Assembly (NCBI RefSeq): GCF_002836595.1
Contig: NZ_PJBB01000003.1
Location: forward strand, 2,913,001 to 2,977,000
Source: Tenacibaculum sp. Bg11-29
GTDB lineage: Bacteria; Bacteroidota; Bacteroidia; Flavobacteriales; Flavobacteriaceae
DNA: 64,000 bases
Reading direction: 5' to 3'
A program made the position numbers and the translations under genes. Below the pieces are notes generated by a model that saw only the letters and a program-made list of their open reading frames with translations, searched no databases and was not told where the DNA came from. Positions 41,893-50,414 of the stretch are shown here, one piece after another (the stretch's first letter is position 1; every line of letters starts with the position of its first letter).

Positions 41893-43486
41893 GCTATTTA
41901 GTAGGATACTTTTTATTTTAATAATAATTTCTTCTTGTTCAAAAGAAAAGAATCAATTTGCTGACTCACAGGTTTTTCGTTATAATGAACATTCAAATAT
42001 AACATCACTAGACCCTGTATTTGCAAAAGATCAGCGTAATATTTGGGCGGTAAATCAATTATTTAATGGGTTAGTACAGTTAGACGATAGTTTACGTGTA
42101 CAACCTGATATAGCGAGAATTTGGACGATTTCTGAAGATGGAAAGACCTATAAATTTACGCTTAGAAATGATGTGTATTTTCATAAACATTTATTATTTG
42201 GAAAAGATTCAACAAGAATAGTTAAGGCAAATGATTTTGAATTTTCATTTAATAGATTATTAAATAAAAAAGTAGCTTCTCCTGGAGGTTGGGTATTACA
42301 AAATGTAGCTAGTTTTAAAGCAGAAAATGATTCTACTTTTATCATAAATTTAAAGCAAGCTTTTCCGCCTTTCTTAGGTTTACTAGCAATGAAATATTGT
42401 TCAGTAGTTCCTAAAGAAGCGGTAAGGTATTTTGGTAATAATTTTAGAGCAAATCCTATTGGTACAGGACCTTTTAAGTTTAAATTATGGGTTGAAAACA
42501 CCAAGTTAGTTTTACGTAAAAACCCATTATATTATGAAAAAGATATAAAAGGAAAACAATTGCCATATTTAGAAGCAGTTGCAATTACTTTTTTACCAGA
42601 TAAACAAAGTGAATTTTTACAGTTTATTCAAGGGAATATCGATTTTATGAAAAGTTTAGACGCTTCTTATAAAGATGATATTTTAAATACTAATGGAACA
42701 TTAAAGGAAAAGCATAAAGGTAAAATTATAATGCAAACGGGAGCTTATTTAAATACAGAGTATTTAGGTGTTTATATGGAGGGGGAAGTTAAATATCCAA
42801 CAAAATCAAAATTAATACGACAGGCTATAAATTACGGATTTGACCGTAAAAAAATGATTAAATTTTTACGTAATGGAATAGGAACACCTGCTACGAGTGG
42901 ATTTATCCCTAAAGGATTACCGTCATTTAATAACCAAAAAGGATATACATATCAACCTGAAAAAGCTGCTGCTTTAGTTTTACAATATGTAAAAGAAACG
43001 GGAGATGAAAACCCTGAAATAACTATAACTACAAATGGAAATTATTTAGATTTATGTGAATTTATTCAACGTGAATTACAAAATATAGGATTACAAACAA
43101 AGGTAGATGTAATTCCACCTTCTACTTTACGACAAGGGAAGGCGAGTGGTAAATTACCTGTTTTTAGAGCGAGTTGGATTGCTGATTATCCTGATGCAGA
43201 AAATTATGTTTCATTGTTTTATAGTAAGAATTTTACCCCAAATGGGCCAAATTACACTCATTTTAAAAATGAAATTTTCGATAATCTATATGAAGAGTCA
43301 ATAAAAGAAGTTGATGTTAAAAAACGTTATCAATTATATCAAAAAATGGATAGTATCATAATTGAAGAAGCGCCGATAATACCACTATATTATGATGAAG
43401 TAATTCGTTTTAGTCAAAAAAATATAAAAGGTTTAGGTATTAATCCTATTGATTTATTAAGCTTGAAAACGGTTAGAAAAGAGTAA
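41822..43486 (+). CDS. ABC transporter substrate-binding lipoprotein (peptide/OppA family)
   Basis: The 554-residue extracytoplasmic solute-binding protein family 5 member binds oligopeptides or related solutes. The first 28 residues are unusually long and basic before the hydrophobic core and the lipobox Ile-Ser-Ser-Cys. The only ATG in frame lies 71 bp inside the preceding gene, and I saw no better ATG, GTG or TTG nearer the signal. Hallmarks include Asn-Glu-His-Ser-Asn-Ile-Thr-Ser-Leu-Asp-Pro-Val, Asn-Pro-Ile-Gly-Thr-Gly-Pro-Phe and Pro-Ile-Ile-Pro-Leu-Tyr-Tyr. No permease or ATPase genes are adjacent. Confidence 0.85.
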   Translation: MQKFLKRYTLQIKYTIKTSVKRSKLFSRILFILIIISSCSKEKNQFADSQVFRYNEHSNITSLDPVFAKDQRNIWAVNQLFNGLVQLDDSLRVQPDIARIWTISEDGKTYKFTLRNDVYFHKHLLFGKDSTRIVKANDFEFSFNRLLNKKVASPGGWVLQNVASFKAENDSTFIINLKQAFPPFLGLLAMKYCSVVPKEAVRYFGNNFRANPIGTGPFKFKLWVENTKLVLRKNPLYYEKDIKGKQLPYLEAVAITFLPDKQSEFLQFIQGNIDFMKSLDASYKDDILNTNGTLKEKHKGKIIMQTGAYLNTEYLGVYMEGEVKYPTKSKLIRQAINYGFDRKKMIKFLRNGIGTPATSGFIPKGLPSFNNQKGYTYQPEKAAALVLQYVKETGDENPEITITTNGNYLDLCEFIQRELQNIGLQTKVDVIPPSTLRQGKASGKLPVFRASWIADYPDAENYVSLFYSKNFTPNGPNYTHFKNEIFDNLYEESIKEVDVKKRYQLYQKMDSIIIEEAPIIPLYYDEVIRFSQKNIKGLGINPIDLLSLKTVRKE

Positions 43487-43493
43487 AATAATA

Positions 43494-44258
43494 TTATCGA
43501 CTTACCCATTTACCAGGCCCAGCACGTTTCATTTTAGGCATACCTTCTGATAATAACATTTTTATATAACCGACTATAGCTAAGGATAAAATAGAAATAA
43601 AGAAGAGTAATAAAATTATTACAAAGAAAGGAACAGAATTACCATAAAAAATACTGTAAATAAGTAATGAATCAAAACCAATCATTAGAAAAGGAACGAA
43701 AAAATAAAAACCAATTAATGATGCTAGGTTTTTATAATTATCCATCGGGTGATTTAAAATAAAAAATAAAAGTCCTATAAATAAGAACGAAAAAACAAAG
43801 CAAAAAATAAAAGCGCCAACAGTTTTAATAATCATTGTAAAGCCAAGAGTAATGATAGTATCATTTGTTTCATCATAATGGACTTTATATGTTTTACCAA
43901 TTTTTTTATTTGATGTAGAAAAATTTAACTCTTTATGAATTAAACTCCCTGTATTGGTCGTAAATTTAACTGTAGGTGTATACATTGTTTGGTATTCACC
44001 ACTTTCATCATTATAATGCTCTTCACTAGTTGTACTAACAACTTCAGCATAATATTTATTTTCGGACACTGATACAGTATAAATATCTTTCAAACTATTA
44101 CACATAAATAACCATGAAAAAATAGTGAAGGCGTTAATACTTAAAATAAGTAAACCAATATAACCAAAAGAAATACATCCTTTAGAATTCATTCTTCTAA
44201 CGCAAAGAAATGTAGAAACAATTGTTATAACCAAAAAAAGTATTGTTTGTAATTTCAT
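43494..44258 (-). CDS. DUF3592-type membrane protein
   Basis: The 254-residue protein has helices at about 1-20, 30-52, 132-165, 175-205 and 210-232. Between the second and third lies a soluble beta-rich DUF3592-like domain (Tyr-Tyr-Ala-Glu-Val-Val-Ser-Thr...Thr-Pro-Thr-Val-Lys-Phe-Thr-Thr...Lys-Val-His-Tyr). The function is unknown. It is convergent with the peptide-binding lipoprotein gene, 7 bp apart. Confidence 0.72.
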   Translation of the reverse strand: MKLQTILFLVITIVSTFLCVRRMNSKGCISFGYIGLLILSINAFTIFSWLFMCNSLKDIYTVSVSENKYYAEVVSTTSEEHYNDESGEYQTMYTPTVKFTTNTGSLIHKELNFSTSNKKIGKTYKVHYDETNDTIITLGFTMIIKTVGAFIFCFVFSFLFIGLLFFILNHPMDNYKNLASLIGFYFFVPFLMIGFDSLLIYSIFYGNSVPFFVIILLLFFISILSLAIVGYIKMLLSEGMPKMKRAGPGKWVSR

Positions 44259-44425
44259 TTTTGTTGATTTTCTATAAGGTTATTTACTCATTTAAAGTAA
44301 TTTAGTACCTACAGAAAGTTTGTAAGTATAATTGATTAATTATGTATATTTTTAAGTGTTATTAAATGTGATGTTTAATTATTTAATAAGATAAAGAGTA
44401 ACCTTAAAAAGAGTAGTGTAGGTTA

Positions 44426-45205
44426 TTAATTGAAAAACTCTTTTGAGTTTTTCCAATGTATATCCATTTCACCTAAAGTCATATCAGAAAGTTCTTTCCC
44501 TTCTTTTTTTGCCGCTTTTTCTAAGTATTGAAAGCGGTTGATAAATTTTTTATTCGTTTTCTCTAAAGCATTCTCAGGGTTTACTTTAATAAAGCGGGCA
44601 TAGTTAATCAAAGAAAATAATACATCGCCAAATTCTTTTTCGGTGTTTTCTATGTTACCAGCTTTTATTTCTTCATTAAGCTCAGAAATTTCTTCTTGTA
44701 CTTTTTCCCAAACTTGTTGTGGTTCTTCCCAGTCAAAACCAACACCAGCAACTTTCTCTTGTATTCTACTAGCTTTTACTAAGGCAGGTAAACTTTTAGG
44801 TACTCCTTCTAAAACAGATGTTTTTCCTTCTTTTAACTTTAGTTTTTCCCAGTTTTGTTTTACTTCTTCTTCATTTTCAACAACTACATCGCCGTAAATA
44901 TGTGGATGGCGATGAATTAATTTATCAGAAATTGAATTAGCAACATCAGCAATGTCAAAATATTTTTTTTCACTACCTATTTTAGCATAAAAGACGATGT
45001 GTAATAACACATCGCCTAATTCATTCTTAATTTCTTCTAAGTCATTTTCTAGAATAGCATCTCCTAGTTCGTAAGTTTCTTCAATAGTTAAATGACGTAG
45101 ACTTTCTAAGGTTTGTTTTTTATCCCATGGACACTTCTCACGAAGTTCGTCCATAATATCTAATAAACGATTAAAAGCGTCTAATTGTTGCTTACGAGTA
45201 TTCAT
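44426..45205 (-). CDS. mazG: nucleoside triphosphate pyrophosphohydrolase MazG
   Basis: The 259-residue house-cleaning enzyme hydrolyses NTPs and dNTPs to monophosphates. It has two all-alpha MazG domains. The first has Cys-Pro-Trp-Asp-Lys-Lys-Gln-Thr, Glu-Glu-Thr-Tyr-Glu-Leu and Glu-Leu-Gly-Asp-Val-Leu-Leu. The second has Gly-Phe-Asp-Trp-Glu and Glu-Lys-Glu-Phe-Gly-Asp-Val-Leu-Phe-Ser-Leu. It lies 3 bp after the DUF5606 gene, in a minus-strand run with def and ruvX. Confidence 0.95.
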   Translation of the reverse strand: MNTRKQQLDAFNRLLDIMDELREKCPWDKKQTLESLRHLTIEETYELGDAILENDLEEIKNELGDVLLHIVFYAKIGSEKKYFDIADVANSISDKLIHRHPHIYGDVVVENEEEVKQNWEKLKLKEGKTSVLEGVPKSLPALVKASRIQEKVAGVGFDWEEPQQVWEKVQEEISELNEEIKAGNIENTEKEFGDVLFSLINYARFIKVNPENALEKTNKKFINRFQYLEKAAKKEGKELSDMTLGEMDIHWKNSKEFFN

Positions 45206-45208
45206 ATT

Positions 45209-45628
45209 TTATTCTTCTTCTTCAGTTGTTGCTACCTCTACTAAAGAGCTAAAGTCAAAATCAGAATTAGCTAAAGTATTATACCATTGAATAATTTTTT
45301 TAATATTTGATGCGTATACACGTTCTTCATCAAATCCAGGTAAAACTTCACTAAAGTAAGATGTTAATTTTTTAGCACTTTCTTTATGAGATATAGCTTC
45401 TTTACCATCTTCTTTATCTGCTATGTTTTTTAACACTTTAGCTAAAGGAACTTCTTCTTCATAAGTATAGATAGCTATATTTTCTAATAAACTTACGTTA
45501 TGAGTAGCTGTTATAGGAAAACGTTTACCATCAATAATTGATTTTACAATTACACCAGTTTTTGTTTGTGATAAAATTTCAAATAAACCAGGTTTTCCTG
45601 TTACAGATATAATTTTGTTAAATTCCAT
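45209..45628 (-). CDS. DUF5606 domain protein
   Basis: The 139-residue acidic cytoplasmic protein is of a Bacteroidota-specific family. It has a small SH3-like N-terminal part (Ile-Ser-Val-Thr-Gly-Lys-Pro-Gly-Leu-Phe-Glu-Ile, residues 7-18) followed by a helical region and an acidic tail of four Glu. The family has no assigned function. Its conserved place between def and mazG suggests a housekeeping role. Confidence 0.82.
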   Translation of the reverse strand: MEFNKIISVTGKPGLFEILSQTKTGVIVKSIIDGKRFPITATHNVSLLENIAIYTYEEEVPLAKVLKNIADKEDGKEAISHKESAKKLTSYFSEVLPGFDEERVYASNIKKIIQWYNTLANSDFDFSSLVEVATTEEEE

Positions 45629-45649
45629 ATGTTTTAATGTCTTTATATT

Positions 45650-46237
45650 TTATTTTTTCTTTGCATTAGGAAAGCGCATTCTATAATCAGCATTAACTTT
45701 TCCTTTAGAAATATTTTCTAATTTTTTCTTAATTAACCTTTTCTTTAAAGAAGATAATTTATCCGTAAACAATATACCTTCAATATGATCGTATTCGTGT
45801 TGAAAAACTCTTGCTGTTAAACCACTTAAAATTTCCGTATGCTTTTCGAAGTTTTCATCTTGGTATTCAATTGTAATTTTTTCTTGACGAAAAACATCTT
45901 CATTAACAGAAGGAATACTTAAACAACCTTCGTTAAAAGCCCATTCTTCACCTTCTTCTTTAATAATTTTAGCATTAATAAATACACGATTAAAGTTTTC
46001 GAAAGCTTTTCTATCTTCCTCTGATAAATTCTCATCATCTGCAAAAGGAGAAGCGTCAATTAAAAATAAACGGATATCTTTTCCAATTTGTGGAGCAGCT
46101 AATCCTAAACCATTAGCGTTATACATGGTTTCCTTCATGTTAGCAATCAATTTTTCTAACTCAGGATATTCCTTATCGATTTCTTGTCCTACTTTACGTA
46201 ATACGGGATCTCCGTATGCAACAATGGGTAAAATCAT
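45650..46237 (-). CDS. def: peptide deformylase
   Basis: The 195-residue enzyme removes the formyl group from new proteins. All three active-site motifs are present: Gly-Leu-Gly-Leu-Ala-Ala-Pro-Gln-Ile-Gly, Glu-Gly-Cys-Leu-Ser and His-Glu-Tyr-Asp-His, giving the Cys-His-His metal site and the catalytic Glu. It lies between ruvX (55 bp upstream) and the DUF5606 gene (21 bp downstream). Confidence 0.97.
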   Translation of the reverse strand: MILPIVAYGDPVLRKVGQEIDKEYPELEKLIANMKETMYNANGLGLAAPQIGKDIRLFLIDASPFADDENLSEEDRKAFENFNRVFINAKIIKEEGEEWAFNEGCLSIPSVNEDVFRQEKITIEYQDENFEKHTEILSGLTARVFQHEYDHIEGILFTDKLSSLKKRLIKKKLENISKGKVNADYRMRFPNAKKK

Positions 46238-46292
46238 GTTTTTTTAATTTTTTTAAGAATGCGAAAATACAAAGAATGGTTTGTCTATAAAA

Positions 46293-46703
46293 TTATTTAT
46301 TGTACAAATATGATTGTAAAATGATTGTAGCACTTATTTCATCAACCAAAGCTTTGTTTTGACGTTGTTTTTTATTTAATCCACTATCTATCATTGTTTG
46401 AAAAGCCATTTTAGAGGTAAAACGTTCATCTTCTCGTTTTATTGGAATATTAGGAATAGCTTTTTCTAATTTCTGTAAAAAAGGTATAATTAACGCTTCA
46501 CTTTCACTATCTGTATTATCCATTTGCTTCGGCTTACCTAGTATAAATAAATCTACACTTTCTTTTTTAATATATTCTTTTAAAAAAGGAATTAATTCTT
46601 TTGTATTGACTGTTGTTAAACCAGAAGCAATAATTTGTAGTTCATCTGTAACAGCTATTCCTGTTCTTTTTTTTCCGAAATCTATGGCTAAAACTCTTCC
46701 CAA
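46293..46703 (-). CDS. ruvX: RuvX/YqgF family resolvase-like nuclease
   Basis: The 136-residue RNase H-fold protein opens with Ala-Ile-Asp-Phe-Gly-Lys-Lys-Arg-Thr-Gly and has Gly-Lys-Pro, Arg-Glu-Asp-Glu-Arg-Phe-Thr-Ser and the closing Leu-Val-Asp-Glu-Ile-Ser-Ala. In E. coli YqgF acts in 16S rRNA 5' maturation. A Holliday-junction activity has also been proposed for the family. It has its own -7 box 20 bp upstream and is divergent from dapD. Confidence 0.93.
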   Translation of the reverse strand: MGRVLAIDFGKKRTGIAVTDELQIIASGLTTVNTKELIPFLKEYIKKESVDLFILGKPKQMDNTDSESEALIIPFLQKLEKAIPNIPIKREDERFTSKMAFQTMIDSGLNKKQRQNKALVDEISATIILQSYLYNK

Positions 46704-46722
46704 ATTTGTTTTTAATTTTTTA

Positions 46723-46730
46723 CAAAAATA
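46723..46730 (-). promoter_or_regulatory. -7 promoter box of ruvX
   Basis: On the minus strand this reads TATTTTTG, matching TAnnTTTG. It lies 20 bp before the ruvX start. The -33 element is not obvious. Confidence 0.45.
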
Positions 46731-46789
46731 ATAGTTAAGTTTCTATAAAATTGCTAATTTTAAAATTAGTTAAAGTATATGCTAATTAT

Positions 46790-46809
46790 TTACGTTTTTT
46801 AAACGTAAA
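46790..46809. promoter_or_regulatory. 9-bp palindrome in the ruvX-dapD divergent region
   Basis: TTTACGTTT and AAACGTAAA are separated by 2 bp and lie between the divergent ruvX and dapD genes. The spacer is too short and no T-run follows, so a terminator is unlikely. A dimeric regulator binding site is possible. Confidence 0.3.
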
Positions 46810-46881
46810 ACAAGTAATTTAAACAAGAAAAAAAGAGTTGTTTAAAAAATGTATATTCGCGTAATATAGAAATAGAGATTT

Positions 46882-46889
46882 TATATTTG
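46882..46889 (+). promoter_or_regulatory. -7 promoter box of dapD
   Basis: TATATTTG matches TAnnTTTG exactly. An in-frame TTG at 46887-46889 lies inside this box and so cannot be the start codon. That supports ATG 46905. Confidence 0.55.
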
Positions 46890-46904
46890 AAGAAAATTTT
46901 AAAG

Positions 46905-47720
46905 ATGACAGAATTACAATCTATTATAGAAAAAGCGTGGAATAATCGTGATTTGTTAAAAGAAGATAATACGATTAATACAATAAGAAAAGTTGTTGAT
47001 TTATTAGATGCTGGTGAGTTACGAGTAGCTGAACCTACAGATAATGGATGGCAAGTAAATGAATGGGTTAAAAAAGCAGTTGTATTATATTTTCCTATTC
47101 AAAAAATGGAAACTTTAGAAGCTGGTATTTTTGAATATTATGATAAAATTCCATTAAAGAGAAACTTTAAAGAAAAAGGAATACGTGTGGTACCAAATGC
47201 AGTTGCACGTCATGGAGCATATATTTCATCAGGAACAATTTTAATGCCTAGTTATGTAAACATTGGAGCTTATGTAGATGAAGGTACAATGGTTGACACA
47301 TGGGCTACAGTTGGCTCTTGTGCTCAAATAGGTAAAAATGTACACCTATCTGGTGGAGTAGGAATTGGTGGTGTTTTAGAGCCATTACAAGCAGCTCCAG
47401 TAATTATTGAAGACGGAGCTTTTATAGGTTCTCGTTGTATTGTTGTTGAAGGTGTTAGAGTAGAGAAGGAGGCTGTTTTAGGAGCAAACGTAGTTTTAAC
47501 AATGAGTACCAAAATTATAGACGTTACTGGTGATACACCTGTTGAAACGAAAGGAGTAGTTCCTGCTCGTTCAGTAGTAATTCCTGGTAGTTATACTAAA
47601 AAATTTGCTGCAGGTGAGTATCAAGTACCGTGTGCATTAATTATTGGTAAACGTAAGGAAAGTACAAATAAGAAAACTTCGTTAAACGATGCTCTTAGAG
47701 AGTATGATGTAGCGGTATAA
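46905..47720 (+). CDS. dapD: tetrahydrodipicolinate N-succinyltransferase
   Basis: The enzyme makes N-succinyl-2-amino-6-ketopimelate in the succinylase branch of lysine and meso-diaminopimelate synthesis. The 271-residue chain from ATG 46905 has an N-terminal helical domain and a left-handed beta-helix of hexapeptide repeats (Ile-Gly-Ala-Tyr-Val-Asp-Glu-Gly-Thr-Met-Val-Asp-Thr-Trp-Ala-Thr-Val-Gly-Ser-Cys-Ala-Gln). It ends near Ala-Leu-Ile-Ile-Gly-Lys-Arg. An upstream in-frame TTG falls within the promoter and is rejected. It opens a run of + strand envelope-related genes. Confidence 0.96.
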   Translation: MTELQSIIEKAWNNRDLLKEDNTINTIRKVVDLLDAGELRVAEPTDNGWQVNEWVKKAVVLYFPIQKMETLEAGIFEYYDKIPLKRNFKEKGIRVVPNAVARHGAYISSGTILMPSYVNIGAYVDEGTMVDTWATVGSCAQIGKNVHLSGGVGIGGVLEPLQAAPVIIEDGAFIGSRCIVVEGVRVEKEAVLGANVVLTMSTKIIDVTGDTPVETKGVVPARSVVIPGSYTKKFAAGEYQVPCALIIGKRKESTNKKTSLNDALREYDVAV

Positions 47721-47743
47721 AAGTATAGCAAAACATATTTAAA

Positions 47744-48757
47744 ATGATTATTGAAGATCCTTCAAATTTTAATAAAGATGAAAACAACGTAGATGTATCT
47801 ATTATAATTGTTAATTATAAAAGTTGGAGTGATCTTCAAAATTGTTTAAATTCATTAAAGAAAATAACTCAAAAGACATTCTCTTTTGAGACTATTGTTA
47901 TAGATAACTGTTCTAATGATGATAAGTTAACTGATTTTTCTAAAAATCATGAAAATGTTTTGTTTTTTGAAAATTCAGGGAATAACGGTTTTTCTAATGG
48001 GTGTAATACAGGTGCAAATAAGAGTAAAGGTAATTATTTATTATTCTTAAATCCAGATACAATAGTAAATGTAGAAGCACTGGAGAAAATGTTAAAGACT
48101 TTAAAAGAGAATTCTAATTTCGGAATAGTTTCTTCTAGTCAAACAAATAGTAAAGGTAAATTAGAAGACTCAATACGAATTTTTCCTCAGATGTTTACTT
48201 TATTTGGATTATCGAGAGCTGTTTTCAGGTTAGTTAATGATCGTTATAAAAAAATAGTGATTTCAGATGAGAAAAAGATATTTCCTGATTGGGTATCAGG
48301 TTCAACTATTTTTATTAGTAAACTTTGGTTTCATAAAATAGGTAAGTGGAATGAAAATTATTGGATGTATTTTGAAGATGTAGATTTATGTAAAAAAGTA
48401 ACTGACTTAGGGGGGGAAATCTGTTTATTAAAAGATGTCTCTATTATCCATAATCATGGAGGAGCTTCAAGAATAAATGTTATAACAACAGCGTTAACAA
48501 AATCTCAAGTGTTAATTTCAAAACATATATATGTTAATACTCACTTTAAGGGTTTATCTAAAAGTATTAGTCAAGTTTTATTAATTAGTCAGAATATCTT
48601 TTCAAAATTAATTTTAGGATTTTTAGGTTTTATTTTCTTCTTTGTCCCTAAATTAAACATTCAATATCATTTATTAATTAATATGAAGAATTATTACTTT
48701 CAAGCATTAAAAAATAAAACTTGGTTAAGTTTTCGTTCAACTCAATTCCCTAAATAA
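47744..48757 (+). CDS. glycosyltransferase family 2 (rhamnosyltransferase-like)
   Basis: The 337-residue GT-A enzyme has the nucleotide-binding start Val-Ser-Ile-Ile-Ile-Val-Asn-Tyr-Lys-Ser, the Asn-Gly-Phe-Ser-Asn-Gly-Cys-Asn loop, the Leu-Asn-Pro-Asp-Thr motif in place of DxD, and Phe-Glu-Asp-Val-Asp-Leu-Cys. This is the WbbL-like type that adds deoxyhexoses to surface polysaccharide. A C-terminal hydrophobic stretch (about 285-305) may contact the membrane. The stop overlaps the next start by one base (TAATG), so the two act in the same pathway. Confidence 0.88.
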   Translation: MIIEDPSNFNKDENNVDVSIIIVNYKSWSDLQNCLNSLKKITQKTFSFETIVIDNCSNDDKLTDFSKNHENVLFFENSGNNGFSNGCNTGANKSKGNYLLFLNPDTIVNVEALEKMLKTLKENSNFGIVSSSQTNSKGKLEDSIRIFPQMFTLFGLSRAVFRLVNDRYKKIVISDEKKIFPDWVSGSTIFISKLWFHKIGKWNENYWMYFEDVDLCKKVTDLGGEICLLKDVSIIHNHGGASRINVITTALTKSQVLISKHIYVNTHFKGLSKSISQVLLISQNIFSKLILGFLGFIFFFVPKLNIQYHLLINMKNYYFQALKNKTWLSFRSTQFPK

Positions 48758-49773
48758 TGCGTTCAATTTTTTTTATTTCAAAACCGTTAGAATTATTGGG
48801 GGCTATTGAAGCTAGAAATCAATTTAATATAAAAAAAACGATTCTAATCATTAAAGCAAGTAAGAGTGATGAGAGTACCATTAATTATTTAATTGAAAAA
48901 TCAGGGGACTGGAATGAAATAATTAGAACTAAAAGAAAATCGTCATACGGTTTATCTTGGCTAAAACTAATTTTAAAATTACAAAAAAAAGAGTATGATT
49001 ATTTATTTACAAGGGCTTTTCCTATAGCTTCTTATTTTGTGAATAATTTAAATTATAATCATCTATACCTTTTAGATGATGGAAATGCAACTATTAATAT
49101 AGCTAAAGAATTTAGAGACACAAATAATTTAACAAAAAGATTTTCTCTGTTTAAAGGGAAAAATAAAAAGGGATTTAAGTATGATTTTGTTAAGTTTATT
49201 TATAATGTTTATGGTGTAAAAATAGAAAAACAAGTTAGTAAAGTTGGTTTTTATACGTTTTATGATTTACCAAATTACCCTAATCAAGTTATAATTGAAA
49301 ATGAATTAGATTGGTTTAAATCATTAAAAGTAAATGCTATTCCACAATCTTCAAACGAAGTGTATATTATAGGTACAGATATAGTAGGCGCTGGTATTGT
49401 TAATTTGAAAGATTATTTAATAACCTTAAAGAAAATAGCAGAATTATATAAAGAAAAAAAACTTATATATATACCACATGGTAGAGAGTCTAATGCTGAA
49501 ATTGAAGAAATAAAGCAATATGTTAATTGCGAAATAAGAAGGAATGAGTTTAATATTGAGCTAGATTTTATATTACGTAATGAATACCCAGTTCATGTTG
49601 TAGGAACTATTACAACAGCGTTAATAACATTAAAATTGATTTATAAAAAAGACATTCGTGTAGAGTATTTTAATTTTGACGAATCTAAAGTTATAAAAGA
49701 TAAAAGGAAAGATATTCATGAAATATATGAATATCAGAAAAAGTACATTGATTTTATTCAATTGAATTATTAA
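48757..49773 (+). CDS. putative GT-B glycosyltransferase with sialyltransferase-like motifs
   Basis: This 338-residue protein has no assured family. Two motifs match the hallmark pair of bacterial sialyltransferases (GT52/GT38/GT80): Leu-Leu-Asp107-Asp108-Gly109 for the D/E-D/E-G motif, and Tyr-Ile-Pro-His241-Gly-Arg-Glu at the place of the HP motif. Gly-Thr-Ile-Thr-Thr-Ala-Leu (283-289) sits where the terminal Ser/Thr motif is expected. No signal or membrane segment is seen. It is coupled by a 1-bp overlap to the GT2 gene. CMP-sialate synthesis genes are not in the window, so the donor may differ. Confidence 0.6.
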   Translation: MRSIFFISKPLELLGAIEARNQFNIKKTILIIKASKSDESTINYLIEKSGDWNEIIRTKRKSSYGLSWLKLILKLQKKEYDYLFTRAFPIASYFVNNLNYNHLYLLDDGNATINIAKEFRDTNNLTKRFSLFKGKNKKGFKYDFVKFIYNVYGVKIEKQVSKVGFYTFYDLPNYPNQVIIENELDWFKSLKVNAIPQSSNEVYIIGTDIVGAGIVNLKDYLITLKKIAELYKEKKLIYIPHGRESNAEIEEIKQYVNCEIRRNEFNIELDFILRNEYPVHVVGTITTALITLKLIYKKDIRVEYFNFDESKVIKDKRKDIHEIYEYQKKYIDFIQLNY

Positions 49774-49775
49774 TT

Positions 49776-50336
49776 ATGCATGCAGATATTCAAAAAGCAT
49801 TATTAACTTTAAATAATGGAGAAACAATATTATATCCAACAGATACTGTATGGGGTATAGGTTGTGATGCTACAAGTGAAGATGCTGTAAAGAAGGTTTA
49901 TAAAATAAAGAACAGAAAGGAATCTAAAAGCTTAATTATTTTGGTAGATTCAATAGCTATGTTAAAAAATTACATAGAGATACTTACTGAAGAAACAATA
50001 GAACTTATAAAAACAGTAGAGAAGCCAACTACAATTATTTATAACAACCCCAAAAAATTGGCAAAAAATACAATAGCTTCTGATAATACCATTGCTATTA
50101 GAATACCACAGGATGATTTTTGTTTAAAACTAATAAGTGAGTTTGGGAAACCCATTGTTTCTACTTCTGCAAATATTAGTGGATTACCAACTCCAAAATC
50201 ATTTACAGAAATAAGTGACGCTATTTTACAAAGTGTAGATTATGTAGTAGCTTTGCAGTTAAATAAAAAAGTAGTTAAATCATCTACAATTTTAAAATTA
50301 ACAACAACTAATGAAATTAAAATAATCCGAGAGTAA
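49776..50336 (+). CDS. L-threonylcarbamoyladenylate synthase (Sua5/YrdC family)
   Basis: The 186-residue protein makes threonylcarbamoyl-AMP from threonine, bicarbonate and ATP for tRNA t6A37. It has Leu-Tyr-Pro-Thr-Asp-Thr-Val-Trp-Gly-Ile-Gly-Cys-Asp, Lys-Xxx-Arg near residue 45 and the terminal Ser-Thr-Ser-Ala-Asn-Ile-Ser-Gly. It lacks the C-terminal Sua5 extension and so is of the short YrdC/TsaC type. It is 2 bp behind the sialyltransferase-like gene. Confidence 0.92.
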   Translation: MHADIQKALLTLNNGETILYPTDTVWGIGCDATSEDAVKKVYKIKNRKESKSLIILVDSIAMLKNYIEILTEETIELIKTVEKPTTIIYNNPKKLAKNTIASDNTIAIRIPQDDFCLKLISEFGKPIVSTSANISGLPTPKSFTEISDAILQSVDYVVALQLNKKVVKSSTILKLTTTNEIKIIRE

Positions 50337-50414
50337 AATTTAATTTCTTTGTGATAATCACCTCTAGAATTTCTATTAAAATTTATTTTTTGATTATTTA
50401 CACCTAATACTATT

